A stretch of DNA of 64,000 bases from Glycocaulis alkaliphilus (lineage in GTDB: Bacteria; Pseudomonadota; Alphaproteobacteria; Caulobacterales; Maricaulaceae), in the NCBI RefSeq assembly GCF_004000605.1, contig NZ_CP018911.1, positions 62,001-126,000 of the forward strand, given 5' to 3'. Position numbers and translations under genes: made by a program. The notes beneath the pieces are model-generated. The model was given only the letters and a program-made list of their open reading frames with translations. It was not told the DNA's origin and did no database searches. Below, piece after piece: positions 1 through 10,576 of the stretch; the first letter of the stretch is position 1, and each line of letters opens with the position of its first letter.

Positions 1-222
1 ACCGATTGGGCCGTGGCCAATCTGCCGCGCTCCATGCCGGTTCAGGGTCAGCTCGATCCTGCCGTTCTCCGGGCGGGCGGCACGGCGCTTGAAGGCGAGG
101 TCAGCCGTTTGCTCGACGCATGGGGGGGCCGACCCTATGTCTTCAATCTTGGACATGGGATCAATCCTGATGTGCCGCCTGAACATGTGAGCGAGCTGCT
201 GGCCCATATACGCGGGCGCTAG
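1..222 (+). CDS. hemE: Uroporphyrinogen decarboxylase, C-terminal end (partial)
   Basis: Only the last 73 codons are present; the frame is open from base 1 and the start lies outside the window. The piece carries the end of the TIM barrel, with the segment around NLGHGINPDVPPEHV (residues about 50-64 of the part shown) that closes this family. The enzyme removes the four acetate carboxyl groups of uroporphyrinogen III to give coproporphyrinogen III in the cytoplasm. The next two genes on the same strand, hemH and hemJ, also belong to heme synthesis, which supports the call. Confidence 0.93.
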   Translation, partial: TDWAVANLPRSMPVQGQLDPAVLRAGGTALEGEVSRLLDAWGGRPYVFNLGHGINPDVPPEHVSELLAHIRGR

Positions 223-254
223 CACGCGCCTCAAGACAAGCCGGAGTAGACTCT

Positions 255-1319
255 ATGGGCCGCAAAATCGCTGTTGTACTGTTCAATCTGGGCGGGCCGG
301 ACGGGCAGGCAAGCGTGAAACCCTTTCTGCGCAACCTGTTCAATGATCCGGCCATCATCTATGCGCCCTGGCCGGTGCGGCCCTTGCTGGCCTGGCTGAT
401 TTCCACAACGCGTGGACCTAAAGCGGCGAAAGAGTACGCCAAGATGGGCGGCGGCTCTCCCATCGTGCCGGAGACTGAAAAACAGGCAGCAGCGCTCACT
501 TCCACGCTGCAGGCTGCTCTGCCCGGCGACGAGATCCGCTGTTTCCTCGCCATGCGCTACTGGCATCCTTTCACTCATGAAGCGGCCGAGGCGGTAAGGG
601 CGTGGGGCGCGGATGAGGTCGTGCTTTTGCCGCTCTATCCGCAGTTTTCGACCACCACGACAGCGAGCTCCCTCAAAGCCTGGCGTGATGCAGGCGGCGG
701 GGACGCGCGTACGATATGCTGCTTCCCGCGCGAGGCCGACTTCATAGCCGCCCATGCCGGCCTGATCCGCCAGGCCTGGGAGACGGCCGGAAAGCCCGGG
801 AATGTACGCGTGCTGCATTCCGCCCATGGCCTGCCGGAGATCACCATCCAGCGCGGCGACCCCTATCAGTGGCAGGTGGAGGAGACGGTGAAGGCCGTGA
901 CTACCCTGCTGCCGGAGCTGAACGATCACATCACCTGCTTCCAGTCGAAAGTCGGCCCGCTCAAATGGATCGGGCCCTCAACTGAAGACATGGTGGAAGA
1001 GGGGGCGAAAGAGGGAAAACACATCATCCTCTCGCCCATCGCCTTTGTGTCGGAACACATTGAAACACTGGTCGAGCTGGATGAAGAATATGCCGAGCTT
1101 GCCCACGAACACGGCGCGGCCGGTTATACCCGCGTGCCAGCGTTGGGTGTGACACCAGACTTCATCAAGGCGCTGGCCGGGCTGGTCGTGGATGCGCTCG
1201 ACGGCCCAGCCGGGCTGAAGCCGCCATCGGGTAAGCCCATATGCCCGGCTGAATTTGGCCGCTGCCCGTGCCGCGAAGCAGGCTATAACGGAGAGCCAAG
1301 ACAGCCAGAGGCCGCCTGA
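255..1319 (+). CDS. hemH: Ferrochelatase
   Basis: A 354-residue protein of ferrochelatase type, inserting ferrous iron into the porphyrin in the last step of heme synthesis. The N-terminal VVLFNLGGPDG opening and the LHSAHGLP segment (residues 187-194, with the catalytic His at 191) are typical, as is the CFQSKVGPLKWIGPST block. The C-terminus has clustered cysteines (CPAEFGRCPC); some alphaproteobacterial ferrochelatases hold a [2Fe-2S] cluster through C-terminal cysteines, so one is possible here. GGAG lies upstream of the ATG. The TGA overlaps the hemJ ATG by one base, indicating translational coupling. Confidence 0.97.
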   Translation: MGRKIAVVLFNLGGPDGQASVKPFLRNLFNDPAIIYAPWPVRPLLAWLISTTRGPKAAKEYAKMGGGSPIVPETEKQAAALTSTLQAALPGDEIRCFLAMRYWHPFTHEAAEAVRAWGADEVVLLPLYPQFSTTTTASSLKAWRDAGGGDARTICCFPREADFIAAHAGLIRQAWETAGKPGNVRVLHSAHGLPEITIQRGDPYQWQVEETVKAVTTLLPELNDHITCFQSKVGPLKWIGPSTEDMVEEGAKEGKHIILSPIAFVSEHIETLVELDEEYAELAHEHGAAGYTRVPALGVTPDFIKALAGLVVDALDGPAGLKPPSGKPICPAEFGRCPCREAGYNGEPRQPEAA

Positions 1320-1765
1320 TGGATTTTCTCCTGCCCTATTATGATGTGCTCAAAGCCCTGCACATTGTGTCGGTGATCTTCTGGATGGCCGGCATGCTCT
1401 ACCTGCCGCGCCTGTTTGTGTATCACCACACCGCCACGCCAGGCGGGGAGCTGGAAACGGCCCTCCTCAAGCAGGAAACCAATCTGAACCGCATCATCAT
1501 GGGCCCGGCGCTTATCGCGGTCTGGCTCTTTGCCATATTGATGATCGCGGCAAACCCCGCCCTGTTCAGCCAGGGCTGGTTTCACGGCAAGCTGGCGCTG
1601 GTGATCGCCCTGTCTGGCGTGCACGGGTTTTACGCGGCCAGCGCGAAGCGCTTTGCCAAAGGCGAACGCCCGCGCAGCGAGAAGTTCTGGCGGATGCTCA
1701 ATGAAGTACCGGCAGTGGCGGCGATTATCATTGTAATACTGGCAGTGCTGAAGCCTTTCGCTTGA
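1319..1765 (+). CDS. hemJ: Protoporphyrinogen IX oxidase HemJ
   Basis: 148 residues with about four hydrophobic membrane segments, the usual size and layout of HemJ, the oxygen-independent membrane enzyme that oxidises protoporphyrinogen IX. The first helix carries the conserved DVLKALHIVSVIFWMAGM stretch with a His near residue 14, a candidate heme ligand, and is followed by LPRLFVYHH. The start overlaps the hemH stop by one base, so the two are probably made from one transcript. Function is inferred from family resemblance and from position after hemE-hemH. Confidence 0.93.
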   Translation: MDFLLPYYDVLKALHIVSVIFWMAGMLYLPRLFVYHHTATPGGELETALLKQETNLNRIIMGPALIAVWLFAILMIAANPALFSQGWFHGKLALVIALSGVHGFYAASAKRFAKGERPRSEKFWRMLNEVPAVAAIIIVILAVLKPFA

Positions 1766-2036
1766 CGGCTGCGGGCGCTTGTGTCACGCCTAGCCCATAA
1801 CCGCCCGCCTGCGGACGGCTTCCCCCCTTATCGTGCTGTCCTTGGCGCCTGGCCTTGCGATCTGGCACGCTCTCGAAACACAGTCTTGCCCGCCTGTAGC
1901 CCGTGAGGGCCGCGTTCGCGGGGCCGGAACCAGCAGCTTGTGCCGGGCATTAGCCTAAAGGCATGCCTGTTCGCGCAAAGGCCGATCCCGGTCAGGCATT
2001 TCACCTTCCCGTCCGTTTCTCAAAAAAGACCTCCCC
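1766..2036. other. Intergenic leader before rho
   Basis: This 271-base gap contains no convincing coding sequence; an open frame runs through its right end only because it is joined to rho. The strand that would be transcribed has C-rich stretches, for example around 1823-1832, which would suit Rho loading. Rho genes in other bacteria are autoregulated by Rho-dependent termination in such a leader. That role is inference, and I see no clear promoter or intrinsic terminator. Confidence 0.3.
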
Positions 2037-2107
2037 ATGACCGATCAGAACGACACGCCCGAAACCGATCTCGACGAAATTGTAACGCCAACCCCGACGG
2101 TCGGCGC

Positions 2108-3364
2108 ATGTCCTTGCAGGAGCTGAAGGAAAAGTCTCCGGCAGACCTTCTCCAGCTGGCCGAGAGCCTCGATATTGAAAACGCCGCCTCGCTGCGCAAG
2201 CAGGGCATGATGTTCGCGATCCTCAAGGCACTGGCCGAAGAGGGCGTCGAGATCCATGGCGGCGGTACGCTGGAAGTGCTGCAGGACGGGTTTGGTTTCC
2301 TGCGCTCACCAGAGGCCAATTATCTAGCCGGGCCGGACGACATCTATGTGTCGCCCAACCAGATCCGCAAGTTCGGCCTGCGCAATGGCGACACGGTGGA
2401 CGGCGAGATTCGCGCCCCGCGCGATGGCGAGCGCTATTTCGCACTGCTCAAGGTCAATGCGATCAACTTCCAGCCCACCGATCAGGCCAAGCACAAGGTC
2501 CATTTCGACAATCTGACCCCGCTCTACCCCGAGAGCCGGTTCATCATGGAAAACCCGGATCCGACCAAGAAGGACCGCACGGGCCGGGTGATCGACATTG
2601 TGGCGCCGCTCGGCAAGGGCCAGCGCGCCCTGATCGTCGCGCCGCCGCGCACCGGCAAGACGATGGTGCTGCAAAATATCGCGCACGCCATCGAGACCAA
2701 TCATCCCGAATGCTACCTCATGGTGCTGCTCATCGATGAGCGCCCGGAGGAAGTGACCGACATGCAGCGCACGGTGAAGGGCGAGGTCATCGCCTCCACC
2801 TTCGACGAGCCGGCCACGCGTCACGTCCAGGTCGCCGAAATGGTAATCGAGAAAGCCAAGCGCCTCGTCGAGCATGGCCGCGATGTGGTGATCCTGCTGG
2901 ATTCCATCACCCGCCTCGGCCGCGCCTACAACACTGTGGTGCCAAGCTCCGGCAAGGTGCTGACCGGCGGTGTGGACGCCAACGCCTTGCAGCGCCCGAA
3001 ACGCTTCTTCGGTGCCGCCCGCAATATCGAGGAAGGTGGCTCGCTGACCATTATCGCCACGGCCCTCATCGATACAGGCAGCCGCATGGACGAGGTGATC
3101 TTCGAGGAGTTCAAGGGCACGGGTAACTCCGAGATCGTCCTTGACCGGAAAGTCGCCGACAAGCGCGTCTTCCCGGCCATCGACATTCTCAAGTCCGGCA
3201 CCCGGAAAGAGGAGCTGCTGGTCGACAAGAAGAATCTCGCCAAGACCTATGTGCTGCGCCGCATCCTCAACCCGATGGGCCCGCAGGATGCGATCGACTT
3301 CCTGCTCGGCAAGCTCAAGGAAACCAAGACCAATGACGAGTTCTTCGACTCGATGAACACGTAA
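2108..3364 (+). CDS. rho: Transcription termination factor Rho (N-terminus apparently frameshifted)
   Basis: A hexameric RNA-dependent ATPase that ends transcription. From the ATG at 2108 the protein is 418 residues, opening [19 protein letters not shown] (Rho N-terminal domain). It then has the cold-shock-like RNA-binding domain, the Walker A site [21 protein letters not shown] and the TGGVDANAL loop. An ATG at 2037 in another frame encodes an acidic leader starting [16 protein letters not shown] that looks like the natural N-terminus. One extra C in the run at 2092-2095 would join it to DGRRMSLQ and give about 442 residues. Either a base is missing from this sequence or translation starts at 2108, which has little Shine-Dalgarno signal. 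Confidence 0.95.
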   Translation: MSLQELKEKSPADLLQLAESLDIENAASLRKQGMMFAILKALAEEGVEIHGGGTLEVLQDGFGFLRSPEANYLAGPDDIYVSPNQIRKFGLRNGDTVDGEIRAPRDGERYFALLKVNAINFQPTDQAKHKVHFDNLTPLYPESRFIMENPDPTKKDRTGRVIDIVAPLGKGQRALIVAPPRTGKTMVLQNIAHAIETNHPECYLMVLLIDERPEEVTDMQRTVKGEVIASTFDEPATRHVQVAEMVIEKAKRLVEHGRDVVILLDSITRLGRAYNTVVPSSGKVLTGGVDANALQRPKRFFGAARNIEEGGSLTIIATALIDTGSRMDEVIFEEFKGTGNSEIVLDRKVADKRVFPAIDILKSGTRKEELLVDKKNLAKTYVLRRILNPMGPQDAIDFLLGKLKETKTNDEFFDSMNT

Positions 3365-3385
3365 ACCTGATATTGGGCGGGCAAC

Positions 3386-3931
3386 ATGTTAGATATTATA
3401 GCGAGAGAAGCTGATGTAATACAGAATGCTCCAATCAGCTTCTTGTTATCTGTAATTGCGTTGTCGGTTGTTTTTTACTTTCTATGCGAATGGCGCTATG
3501 CGCCACTGCGCGATCGCTTGTCATTTAGAGACGAGCAGATTGCGGCGTTGAAGGAAAAGTTTCCTGATGTTTCCGCGCCCGAGCTCGTTGGAAAAGTAGA
3601 AGAGATAAGAACCAGATTAAATATAATTGAAGAGCGATATAAATTTTCAGCAGATAAAGAAAATGGAGGATCGTCAGGAGATAATGCTAACGGATATTAT
3701 ACGCGTTACAAGGATGGAACAATGGTTTGTAAAGCGATTCTTTCATTAGAAAATGAAGTGAATACAGTAGTTTTCCCAGCTGAATTTATTGGAAAACCAA
3801 GTTTATCTATTTCAAATGAAGACAGAGTAAAAATTTTAAATATAGATGAACACGGTTTTCGTTACAGGGCATCAAATGCTAGGTTTTGTGGAACAAAAAT
3901 GTCTTATGTTGCTGTAGGGTTTTGGAACTAA
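3386..3931 (+). CDS. Membrane-anchored protein of unknown function, phage-fibre-like C-terminus, AT-rich
   Basis: 181 residues, not recognised as a named family. Residues 16-36 form one transmembrane helix; about 45-90 are charged and probably coiled. From about 103 there is a domain with the pattern NGYYTRYKDGTMVCKA, then FPAEFIGKPSLSIS and a closing SYVAVGFWN. This resembles the small beta domain (gp53-like or lectin-like) at the tip of many phage tail fibres; that comparison is from memory of the pattern. The gene is visibly AT-rich, unlike its high-GC neighbours, and ends in its own terminator, so it was probably acquired by transfer and inserted between rho and the glutathione transferase gene. 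Its role is unknown. Confidence 0.75.
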   Translation: MLDIIAREADVIQNAPISFLLSVIALSVVFYFLCEWRYAPLRDRLSFRDEQIAALKEKFPDVSAPELVGKVEEIRTRLNIIEERYKFSADKENGGSSGDNANGYYTRYKDGTMVCKAILSLENEVNTVVFPAEFIGKPSLSISNEDRVKILNIDEHGFRYRASNARFCGTKMSYVAVGFWN

Positions 3932-3949
3932 AAAGTGCGCAACTTTTTT
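3930..3949 (+). terminator. Intrinsic terminator overlapping the stop codon of the AT-rich gene
   Basis: A 7-base-pair stem AAAAAGT/ACTTTTT with the five-base loop GCGCA, running into a T stretch. Its left arm includes the last two bases of the TAA stop. It separates the AT-rich gene from the downstream gene. Confidence 0.7.
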
Positions 3950-3965
3950 ATTCGGGAGATTTCCT

Positions 3966-4595
3966 ATGAGCCACGACGCAAACCTGATCCTGTTCCACGC
4001 CCCGATGACCCGTTCCATCCGCGCCCGCTGGGCGATGGAGGAGATGGGCCTCGATTACCGGCTGGAGCGCGTGGCCTTTGACCGGGGCAATGTGGGCGGC
4101 GATGAATACCGCAAGATACATCCCCTGCAGAAAATCCCGGCGCTCAAAGACGGCGATACCGTGATCCTGGAATCGGTCGCAATTGTGGAATATCTCATCA
4201 ACCGCTACGGGCCGACGCCGCTGCGCGTAGACCCCTCCGAGGCGGAATATCCGCGCTATCTCGAATGGCTGCACTATGCTGAGGGCTCGATGGGGATGCC
4301 GGTCAGCCTGCTGCTGGCCCACACCACCCTCCTGCCTGAAGCCCAGCGCAATGAGGGCATCGCCAAATGGGCCAAGCGGGAGGTGGACAAGCATCTTGAG
4401 CTGATCGCCGCGCGCGGCCTTGAGGGCCGCGGCTGGCTGGCGGCGGACCGGTTCACGGCGGCCGACATTTCGGTCGGTTACCTGTTGTATTTGCTGAAGA
4501 TTATACGCCAGCTGAAAGACGCCCCTGCGCCGGTGCTGGCCTATTGGGAGCGTATGACGGCGATGGAAAGCTGGCAGAAGGCAAGCGCGGAATAG
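3966..4595 (+). CDS. Glutathione S-transferase family protein
   Basis: 209 residues with an N-terminal thioredoxin-like domain (about 1-80, FHAPMTRSIRARW at the active-site helix, then KIPALKDGDTVILESVAIVEYL with the cis-Pro and the Glu-Ser that bind glutathione). An all-helical C-terminal domain follows, including FTAADISVGYLL. Such enzymes conjugate glutathione to, or reduce, small electrophiles in the cytoplasm; the substrate cannot be told from sequence. GGGAG precedes the ATG. It stands alone between the AT-rich insert and a convergent hydrolase gene. Confidence 0.92.
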   Translation: MSHDANLILFHAPMTRSIRARWAMEEMGLDYRLERVAFDRGNVGGDEYRKIHPLQKIPALKDGDTVILESVAIVEYLINRYGPTPLRVDPSEAEYPRYLEWLHYAEGSMGMPVSLLLAHTTLLPEAQRNEGIAKWAKREVDKHLELIAARGLEGRGWLAADRFTAADISVGYLLYLLKIIRQLKDAPAPVLAYWERMTAMESWQKASAE

Positions 4596-4599
4596 GGCT

Positions 4600-4760
4600 A
4601 GGTCTTTCGTCCTTCGTCATTCCGATGAAAGTCAGAACCATATCCGGGTCCCCGGCCCCTGAGCCGGGGTCCATGTCCAGGCACTGGGCTTTTCCCATGG
4701 ATCCCCCATCGGGGCGGGGGACCCCGGTGAAGAGGCAAGCCGGGCCATGACAATGCTGGG
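4600..4760. repeat. GC-rich palindromic intergenic repeat
   Basis: The space between two convergent genes is filled by nested inverted repeats, such as GGTCCCCGGC...GCCGGGGTCC near 4648-4671 and GATCCCCC...GGGGGACC near 4699-4723. This layout is like dispersed palindromic repeats common in alphaproteobacterial genomes and could also act as a two-way terminator. No second copy was noticed in this window, so its dispersed nature is inferred. Confidence 0.5.
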
Positions 4761-4767
4761 AAACCTC

Positions 4768-5448
4768 CTATCCCAGATGTTTTTCAAAGAAGGCTATCGT
4801 CCGGTTATTGGCCGCTTCGGCGTCCTCGCCGTGATAATGGGCTCCGCCCACACGGGCAAAGGCGTGATCGCGCTCCGGGTAGAGATGCATCTCCACTTTC
4901 GGGTTGGATTTCAGCCCGTCCAGAATCGCTTTTTGCGCCTCTGGCGGTACGAACTGGTCTTTCCCGGCAATGTGTAGCAGCAGCGGGCTGGTGATCTTGC
5001 CGCCTTCGCCCAGCCGGTCCTGTATCCCGACCCCGTAATAGCCAACGCTGGCATCGCAATCTGTACGGCAGGCGGTGAGGTAAGCGAGCAGTCCGCCAAG
5101 ACAGAAGCCAACCGCGCCAACCTTCTCCGCGCCCTCTCCGCGCGCATGGGCGATGGTGGCCGCTATGTCTTCGACCCCCTTGTCGGGATCGAATTTACCA
5201 AACAGATCAAAGGCCTGTTTCCACTCGGCGTCCGTCTGGTCGGTCAGCTCAATGCCCGGCTCGATCCGCCAGAACAGGTCCGGGCAGATGGCGCGATAGC
5301 CGCTGGCCGCCAGATCATCGCAAATATCGCGCATCACCTGATTGATGCCGAAAATTTCCTGGATGACGATGATGGCCGGTCCTTTCCCGCGCGCATAGGC
5401 GGAAAAGCTGCCGTCGGCGGTCTTGATGGTGAGTGTTTCGGCGGGCAT
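4768..5448 (-). CDS. Dienelactone hydrolase family protein
   Basis: 226 residues, an alpha/beta hydrolase of the dienelactone hydrolase family. The expected catalytic residues are visible: Cys116 in GFCLGG, Asp164 in AGKDQFV and His195 in ERDHAFAR, plus Glu31 in IQEIFG that normally activates the cysteine. The family opens the lactone ring of dienelactones in aromatic catabolism, but many chromosomal members have other or unknown substrates and nothing nearby points to aromatic breakdown. No signal peptide, so cytoplasmic. It converges on the glutathione transferase gene across a palindromic repeat. Confidence 0.9.
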   Translation of the reverse strand: MPAETLTIKTADGSFSAYARGKGPAIIVIQEIFGINQVMRDICDDLAASGYRAICPDLFWRIEPGIELTDQTDAEWKQAFDLFGKFDPDKGVEDIAATIAHARGEGAEKVGAVGFCLGGLLAYLTACRTDCDASVGYYGVGIQDRLGEGGKITSPLLLHIAGKDQFVPPEAQKAILDGLKSNPKVEMHLYPERDHAFARVGGAHYHGEDAEAANNRTIAFFEKHLG

Positions 5449-5531
5449 GTCGTCTCCTTTGGCTTATGGCGCGGAGCGGCTTATGGTCGGGGCATGAAGC
5501 GCCCTTTCCATAGAACCAAGACGAGGCAGGC

Positions 5532-5771
5532 ATGAAGGTCAATATCGAAATCGACTGCACCCCGGCCGAGGCGCGCGCCTTTTTCGGCCTGCCGGACGTG
5601 ACCCCACTTAACGAGCAGCTGGTCAGCGAGATGAGCAAGCGCATGGGCGCCAATATCGAGGCGCTGGAGCCCGACGCCCTGATGCGCAACTGGATGAGCA
5701 TGGGCGGTGAGTGGCAAAAGCAGTTCATGTCGCTGATGAACCAGGCCGCTGGCGGCAAGACGGGAAGCTAG
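5532..5771 (+). CDS. Small conserved protein, DUF6489-like
   Basis: 79 residues starting MKVNIEIDCTPAEARAFFGLPD, with a short acidic beta start and then helical sequence (LNEQLVSEMSKRM, GGEWQKQFMSLM). It resembles the DUF6489 proteins that sit before mnmE in Caulobacter relatives; no biochemical role is known to me. An AGGCAGG stretch precedes the ATG and the stop lies ten bases before the mnmE start, so the two are probably co-transcribed. The family name is from memory. Confidence 0.75.
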   Translation: MKVNIEIDCTPAEARAFFGLPDVTPLNEQLVSEMSKRMGANIEALEPDALMRNWMSMGGEWQKQFMSLMNQAAGGKTGS

Positions 5772-5781
5772 ACGCACCGCC

Positions 5782-7107
5782 ATGACCGATACGATTTTCG
5801 CTCTGGCCAGCGGCGCGGGCCGCGCCGGCGTCGCGATTGTGCGGGTTTCCGGCCCGGACGCAGGACCGGCGCTTGCTGCACTGGCAGGCAGTTTGCCAGA
5901 ACCACGCCGCGCCGCGCTGAGATCGCTCAACGCCCGCGACGGCTCGCTCATTGATCGCGCCCTGCTGCTCTGGTTTCCCGCGCCGCAAAGCTTTACCGGC
6001 GAGGACGTCGCCGAGTTTCATGTCCATGGCGGCCCTGCCGTTATCGAGGCGTTGTCTGAGGCGCTTATAGCCGAGGGCCTGCGCCCGGCAGAACCGGGCG
6101 AGTTTTCCCGGCGCGCCTTTGCCCACGGGCAGATGGACCTGACCGAAGCTGAAGGCCTCGCCGATCTGATCGATGCGGAAACGCAAACCCAGCGCCAGCA
6201 GGCACTGGCGCAGATGGGCGGCGCGCTGGGTTCGCTCTATGGTGAATGGCGTGATGCGCTGATTGACACGCTTGCCGCCATTGAGGGCGAGATCGACTTT
6301 CCCGATGAGGATGATGTACCCGAAGGCCTGTCAGAACGCGCCGGGCCGCCGCTGGAAACCTTGTGCGCCAGCATGCGCGCCCATCTGGCGGACAATCATC
6401 GCGGCGAGCGGGTGCGTGACGGGTTCACCATCGCGGTAATCGGCGCGCCGAACGCCGGAAAGTCGAGCTTTATCAATTATATGGCGCAGCGTGATGCGGC
6501 GATTGTCAGTGATATTCCTGGTACGACGCGTGATATTATCGAGGTGCGCCTGATCCGGGCCGGTTTCGTCGTCTACATGGCCGATACGGCCGGTTTGCGT
6601 GAAGCGTCTGACGTCATTGAGGCTGAAGGCGTGCGCCGGGCGCTGGCCCGCGCCGAGAGCGCCGATATGCGGTGCCTGATGATCGATGTTTCACGTGAAA
6701 CGCCGGATGAGGCCGCCTTCGCCATGCTGCGTCCAGGCGATGTGGTCCTGCTGAACAAGACCGATCTCGCCAGCGTTGATGCGCCCGTGCCAGAGGGCGT
6801 TGCGGCCTTTCCGGTGTCGGTAAAGACCGCGTCCGGTCTGGATGCCTTCAACGCCTGGCTGGACCGCGAGCTGGTAACACGGCTGGGCGGCGCAGAGGCC
6901 GCGCCTTTGTCGCGCGCGCGCCATCGCGAACTGGTCCAGCGGGCTCTGGCTTCCCTGGAAGAGGCATTGTCGCTTCTGTCCTCCCGCCCCGAGCTTGCAG
7001 GGGCTGAAGTGAACCGGGCGATCCGCGCGTTGGGAGAGCTGACCGGGGCGGTTGATATTGAGGATGTGCTGGACCGGGTGTTCAGCCAGTTCTGCATCGG
7101 CAAATAG
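5782..7107 (+). CDS. mnmE: tRNA modification GTPase MnmE
   Basis: 441 residues. With MnmG it makes the 5-carboxymethylaminomethyl group on U34 of certain tRNAs. The N-terminal folate-binding domain (about 1-120) is followed by a helical domain carrying an inserted GTPase: P-loop GAPNAGKSS at about 221-229, [12 protein letters not shown] and NKTD. The C-terminal CIGK motif, whose Cys is needed for modification, is present. A parS site lies inside the gene and encodes VSRET in the GTPase domain. mnmG follows immediately, as is usual in this group. Confidence 0.98.
   Translation: MTDTIFALASGAGRAGVAIVRVSGPDAGPALAALAGSLPEPRRAALRSLNARDGSLIDRALLLWFPAPQSFTGEDVAEFHVHGGPAVIEALSEALIAEGLRPAEPGEFSRRAFAHGQMDLTEAEGLADLIDAETQTQRQQALAQMGGALGSLYGEWRDALIDTLAAIEGEIDFPDEDDVPEGLSERAGPPLETLCASMRAHLADNHRGERVRDGFTIAVIGAPNAGKSSFINYMAQRDAAIVSDIPGTTRDIIEVRLIRAGFVVYMADTAGLREASDVIEAEGVRRALARAESADMRCLMIDVSRETPDEAAFAMLRPGDVVLLNKTDLASVDAPVPEGVAAFPVSVKTASGLDAFNAWLDRELVTRLGGAEAAPLSRARHRELVQRALASLEEALSLLSSRPELAGAEVNRAIRALGELTGAVDIEDVLDRVFSQFCIGK
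6687..6702. promoter_or_regulatory. parS site 1 (inside mnmE)
   Basis: TGTTTCACGTGAAACG: the 14-base core GTTTCACGTGAAAC is a perfect palindrome and matches the ParB-binding consensus TGTTTCACGTGAAACA at 15 of 16 positions. It lies about 3.9 kb from parB, as expected for the origin-proximal parS cluster. Confidence 0.93.
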
Positions 7108-7183
7108 GCCGGCAACTCGACTTGGCGGCGCCGATCATGTAAGGACGCGCTCCCCGGCGGGCTGGGCCGGACAAAAGAAAGCC

Positions 7184-9081
<1,898 letters not shown>

Positions 9082-9082
<1 letters not shown>

Positions 9083-9735
9083 TGAATCACGAACGGACGT
9101 ACGGCGCCGAAAACTTCCAGGCCGACACGGGTGTTTCACGTGAAACACTGGAGCGTTTCGTCATCTGGCGGCGCCTTCTGTCGGAGTGGTCAGCGCACAC
9201 AAATCTGGTTGGCCGAGCGACGCTCGACGATTTCTGGTTCCGGCACGCACTGGATAGCTGGCAGTTGCCTGATCTGGCTCCGGCGGGTGCAAACCGCTGG
9301 GCGGACATTGGGGCCGGCGCGGGCTTTCCGGGGCTCGCCATCGCGTTCGGCCTCGCGGATCGGGCCGTTCCGAATGCCAGGGTCACGCTCATCGAATCCA
9401 TCGGGAAAAAGGCCGCTTTCCTGCGCGCGGTGCTGGCTGAAACGGGCCTGACATCGCACGCCGAGGTGCTGGCGGAGCGTGTCGAGACGCTGGATGGCCT
9501 GCCGCCGTTCGACGTTGTGACGGCCCGCGCGGTGGCACCTTTGGAGAAATTGCTGGGTCTTATGGCACCGTTTGTGGAAAACGGCGCAATTGCGCTGATT
9601 CCCAAGGGTGCGCGCCATGCAGAGGAATTGACCGCGGCGCGTAAAAGCTGGAACTTCGAGGCGAGCCTTCATCCAAGTATTACCAGCGATGAAGCCGCCA
9701 TCATCCGCATTGAAAGGCTGACCCGTGTCCGTTGA
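9082..9735 (+). CDS. rsmG: 16S rRNA (guanine-N7) methyltransferase RsmG
   Basis: 217 residues. RsmG methylates N7 of G527 in 16S rRNA. The SAM-binding motif WADIGAGAGFPGLAIAF (about 73-89) and the later VTARAVAPLEKLLGL and LIPKG segments are typical. The ATG overlaps the mnmG stop by one base and the 3' end overlaps parA, so mnmG-rsmG-parA-parB are tightly coupled. The third parS lies near its 5' end and encodes VSRET at residues 18-22. Confidence 0.97.
9132..9147. promoter_or_regulatory. parS site 3 (inside rsmG)
   Basis: TGTTTCACGTGAAACA, again identical to the ParB consensus, about 1.4 kb before parB, read as VSRET in the rsmG frame. Confidence 0.95.
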
Positions 9736-10576
9736 TCCCCGTTCCGATACAGCGCCGCGCGCTGGTGCGCCCAAAGTCATCGCTATCGCCAACCAGAAGG
9801 GCGGTGTCGGCAAGACCACGACGGCGATCAATCTGGCCACCGCCCTGGCGGCCATCGGCAAGCGGGTGATCGTGCTGGATCTCGATCCGCAGGGTAACGC
9901 CTCCACGGGTCTTGGCGTGCCGCGCACCGAGCGCAAGGCCACCAGCTATGATGTGCTGGTCAATGAGCGCCCGATCGAGGAAGCGCTGGTGGATACGGCT
10001 GTGCCGGGGCTCGGTATTATCCCGTCCGATGTGGATCTCTCCGGCGCCGAGCTGGAACTGTCGGCTGCACCGCGCCGCTCCTACCGGCTGCGCCATGCCG
10101 TGGACAAGTTCCGCCGCTTTCTGGCGTCGCGTGGTGCCCATTGCGACTACATCCTCATTGACTGCCCGCCCTCTTTGAACCTGCTGACCGTCAATGCGAT
10201 GACGGCGGCCGATTCCGTGCTGGTGCCGCTGCAGTGCGAGTTCTTTGCGCTGGAAGGGCTTTCGCAGCTTATGCGAACGGTCGATCTGGTTCGGGGCAAT
10301 CTCAACAAGAATTTGGAGATTCAAGGGGTTGTGCTGACCATGTATGATCGGCGGAACAATTTGTCGTCCCAGGTCGCTGCCGATGTGCGCGCGCACTTTG
10401 GCGACCGTGTCTATGAGACGGTGATACCGCGCAATGTCCGCGTCTCCGAGGCGCCGTCCTTCGGCAAGCCGGTTCTGCTCTACGATCTCGCCTGCCCGGG
10501 ATCGCAAGCCTATGTCCGCCTCGCCCGCGAGCTGGTCCGCCAGGAGCGCAAGCCGGCTGAAGCGGTGCCGGCATGA
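9725..10576 (+). CDS. parA: Chromosome partitioning ATPase ParA
   Basis: 283 residues from a GTG start that overlaps rsmG by 11 bases. The deviant Walker A motif KGGVGKTT is at 25-32, followed by VLDLDPQGNASTG and DYILIDCPPSLNLLTVNA. ParA forms a nucleoid-bound ATP-dependent gradient that pulls ParB-parS complexes, separating newly copied origins. There are about 16 residues before the fold begins, so a slightly later start is possible. The parB ATG overlaps the parA stop. Confidence 0.97.
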   Translation: MSVDPRSDTAPRAGAPKVIAIANQKGGVGKTTTAINLATALAAIGKRVIVLDLDPQGNASTGLGVPRTERKATSYDVLVNERPIEEALVDTAVPGLGIIPSDVDLSGAELELSAAPRRSYRLRHAVDKFRRFLASRGAHCDYILIDCPPSLNLLTVNAMTAADSVLVPLQCEFFALEGLSQLMRTVDLVRGNLNKNLEIQGVVLTMYDRRNNLSSQVAADVRAHFGDRVYETVIPRNVRVSEAPSFGKPVLLYDLACPGSQAYVRLARELVRQERKPAEAVPA

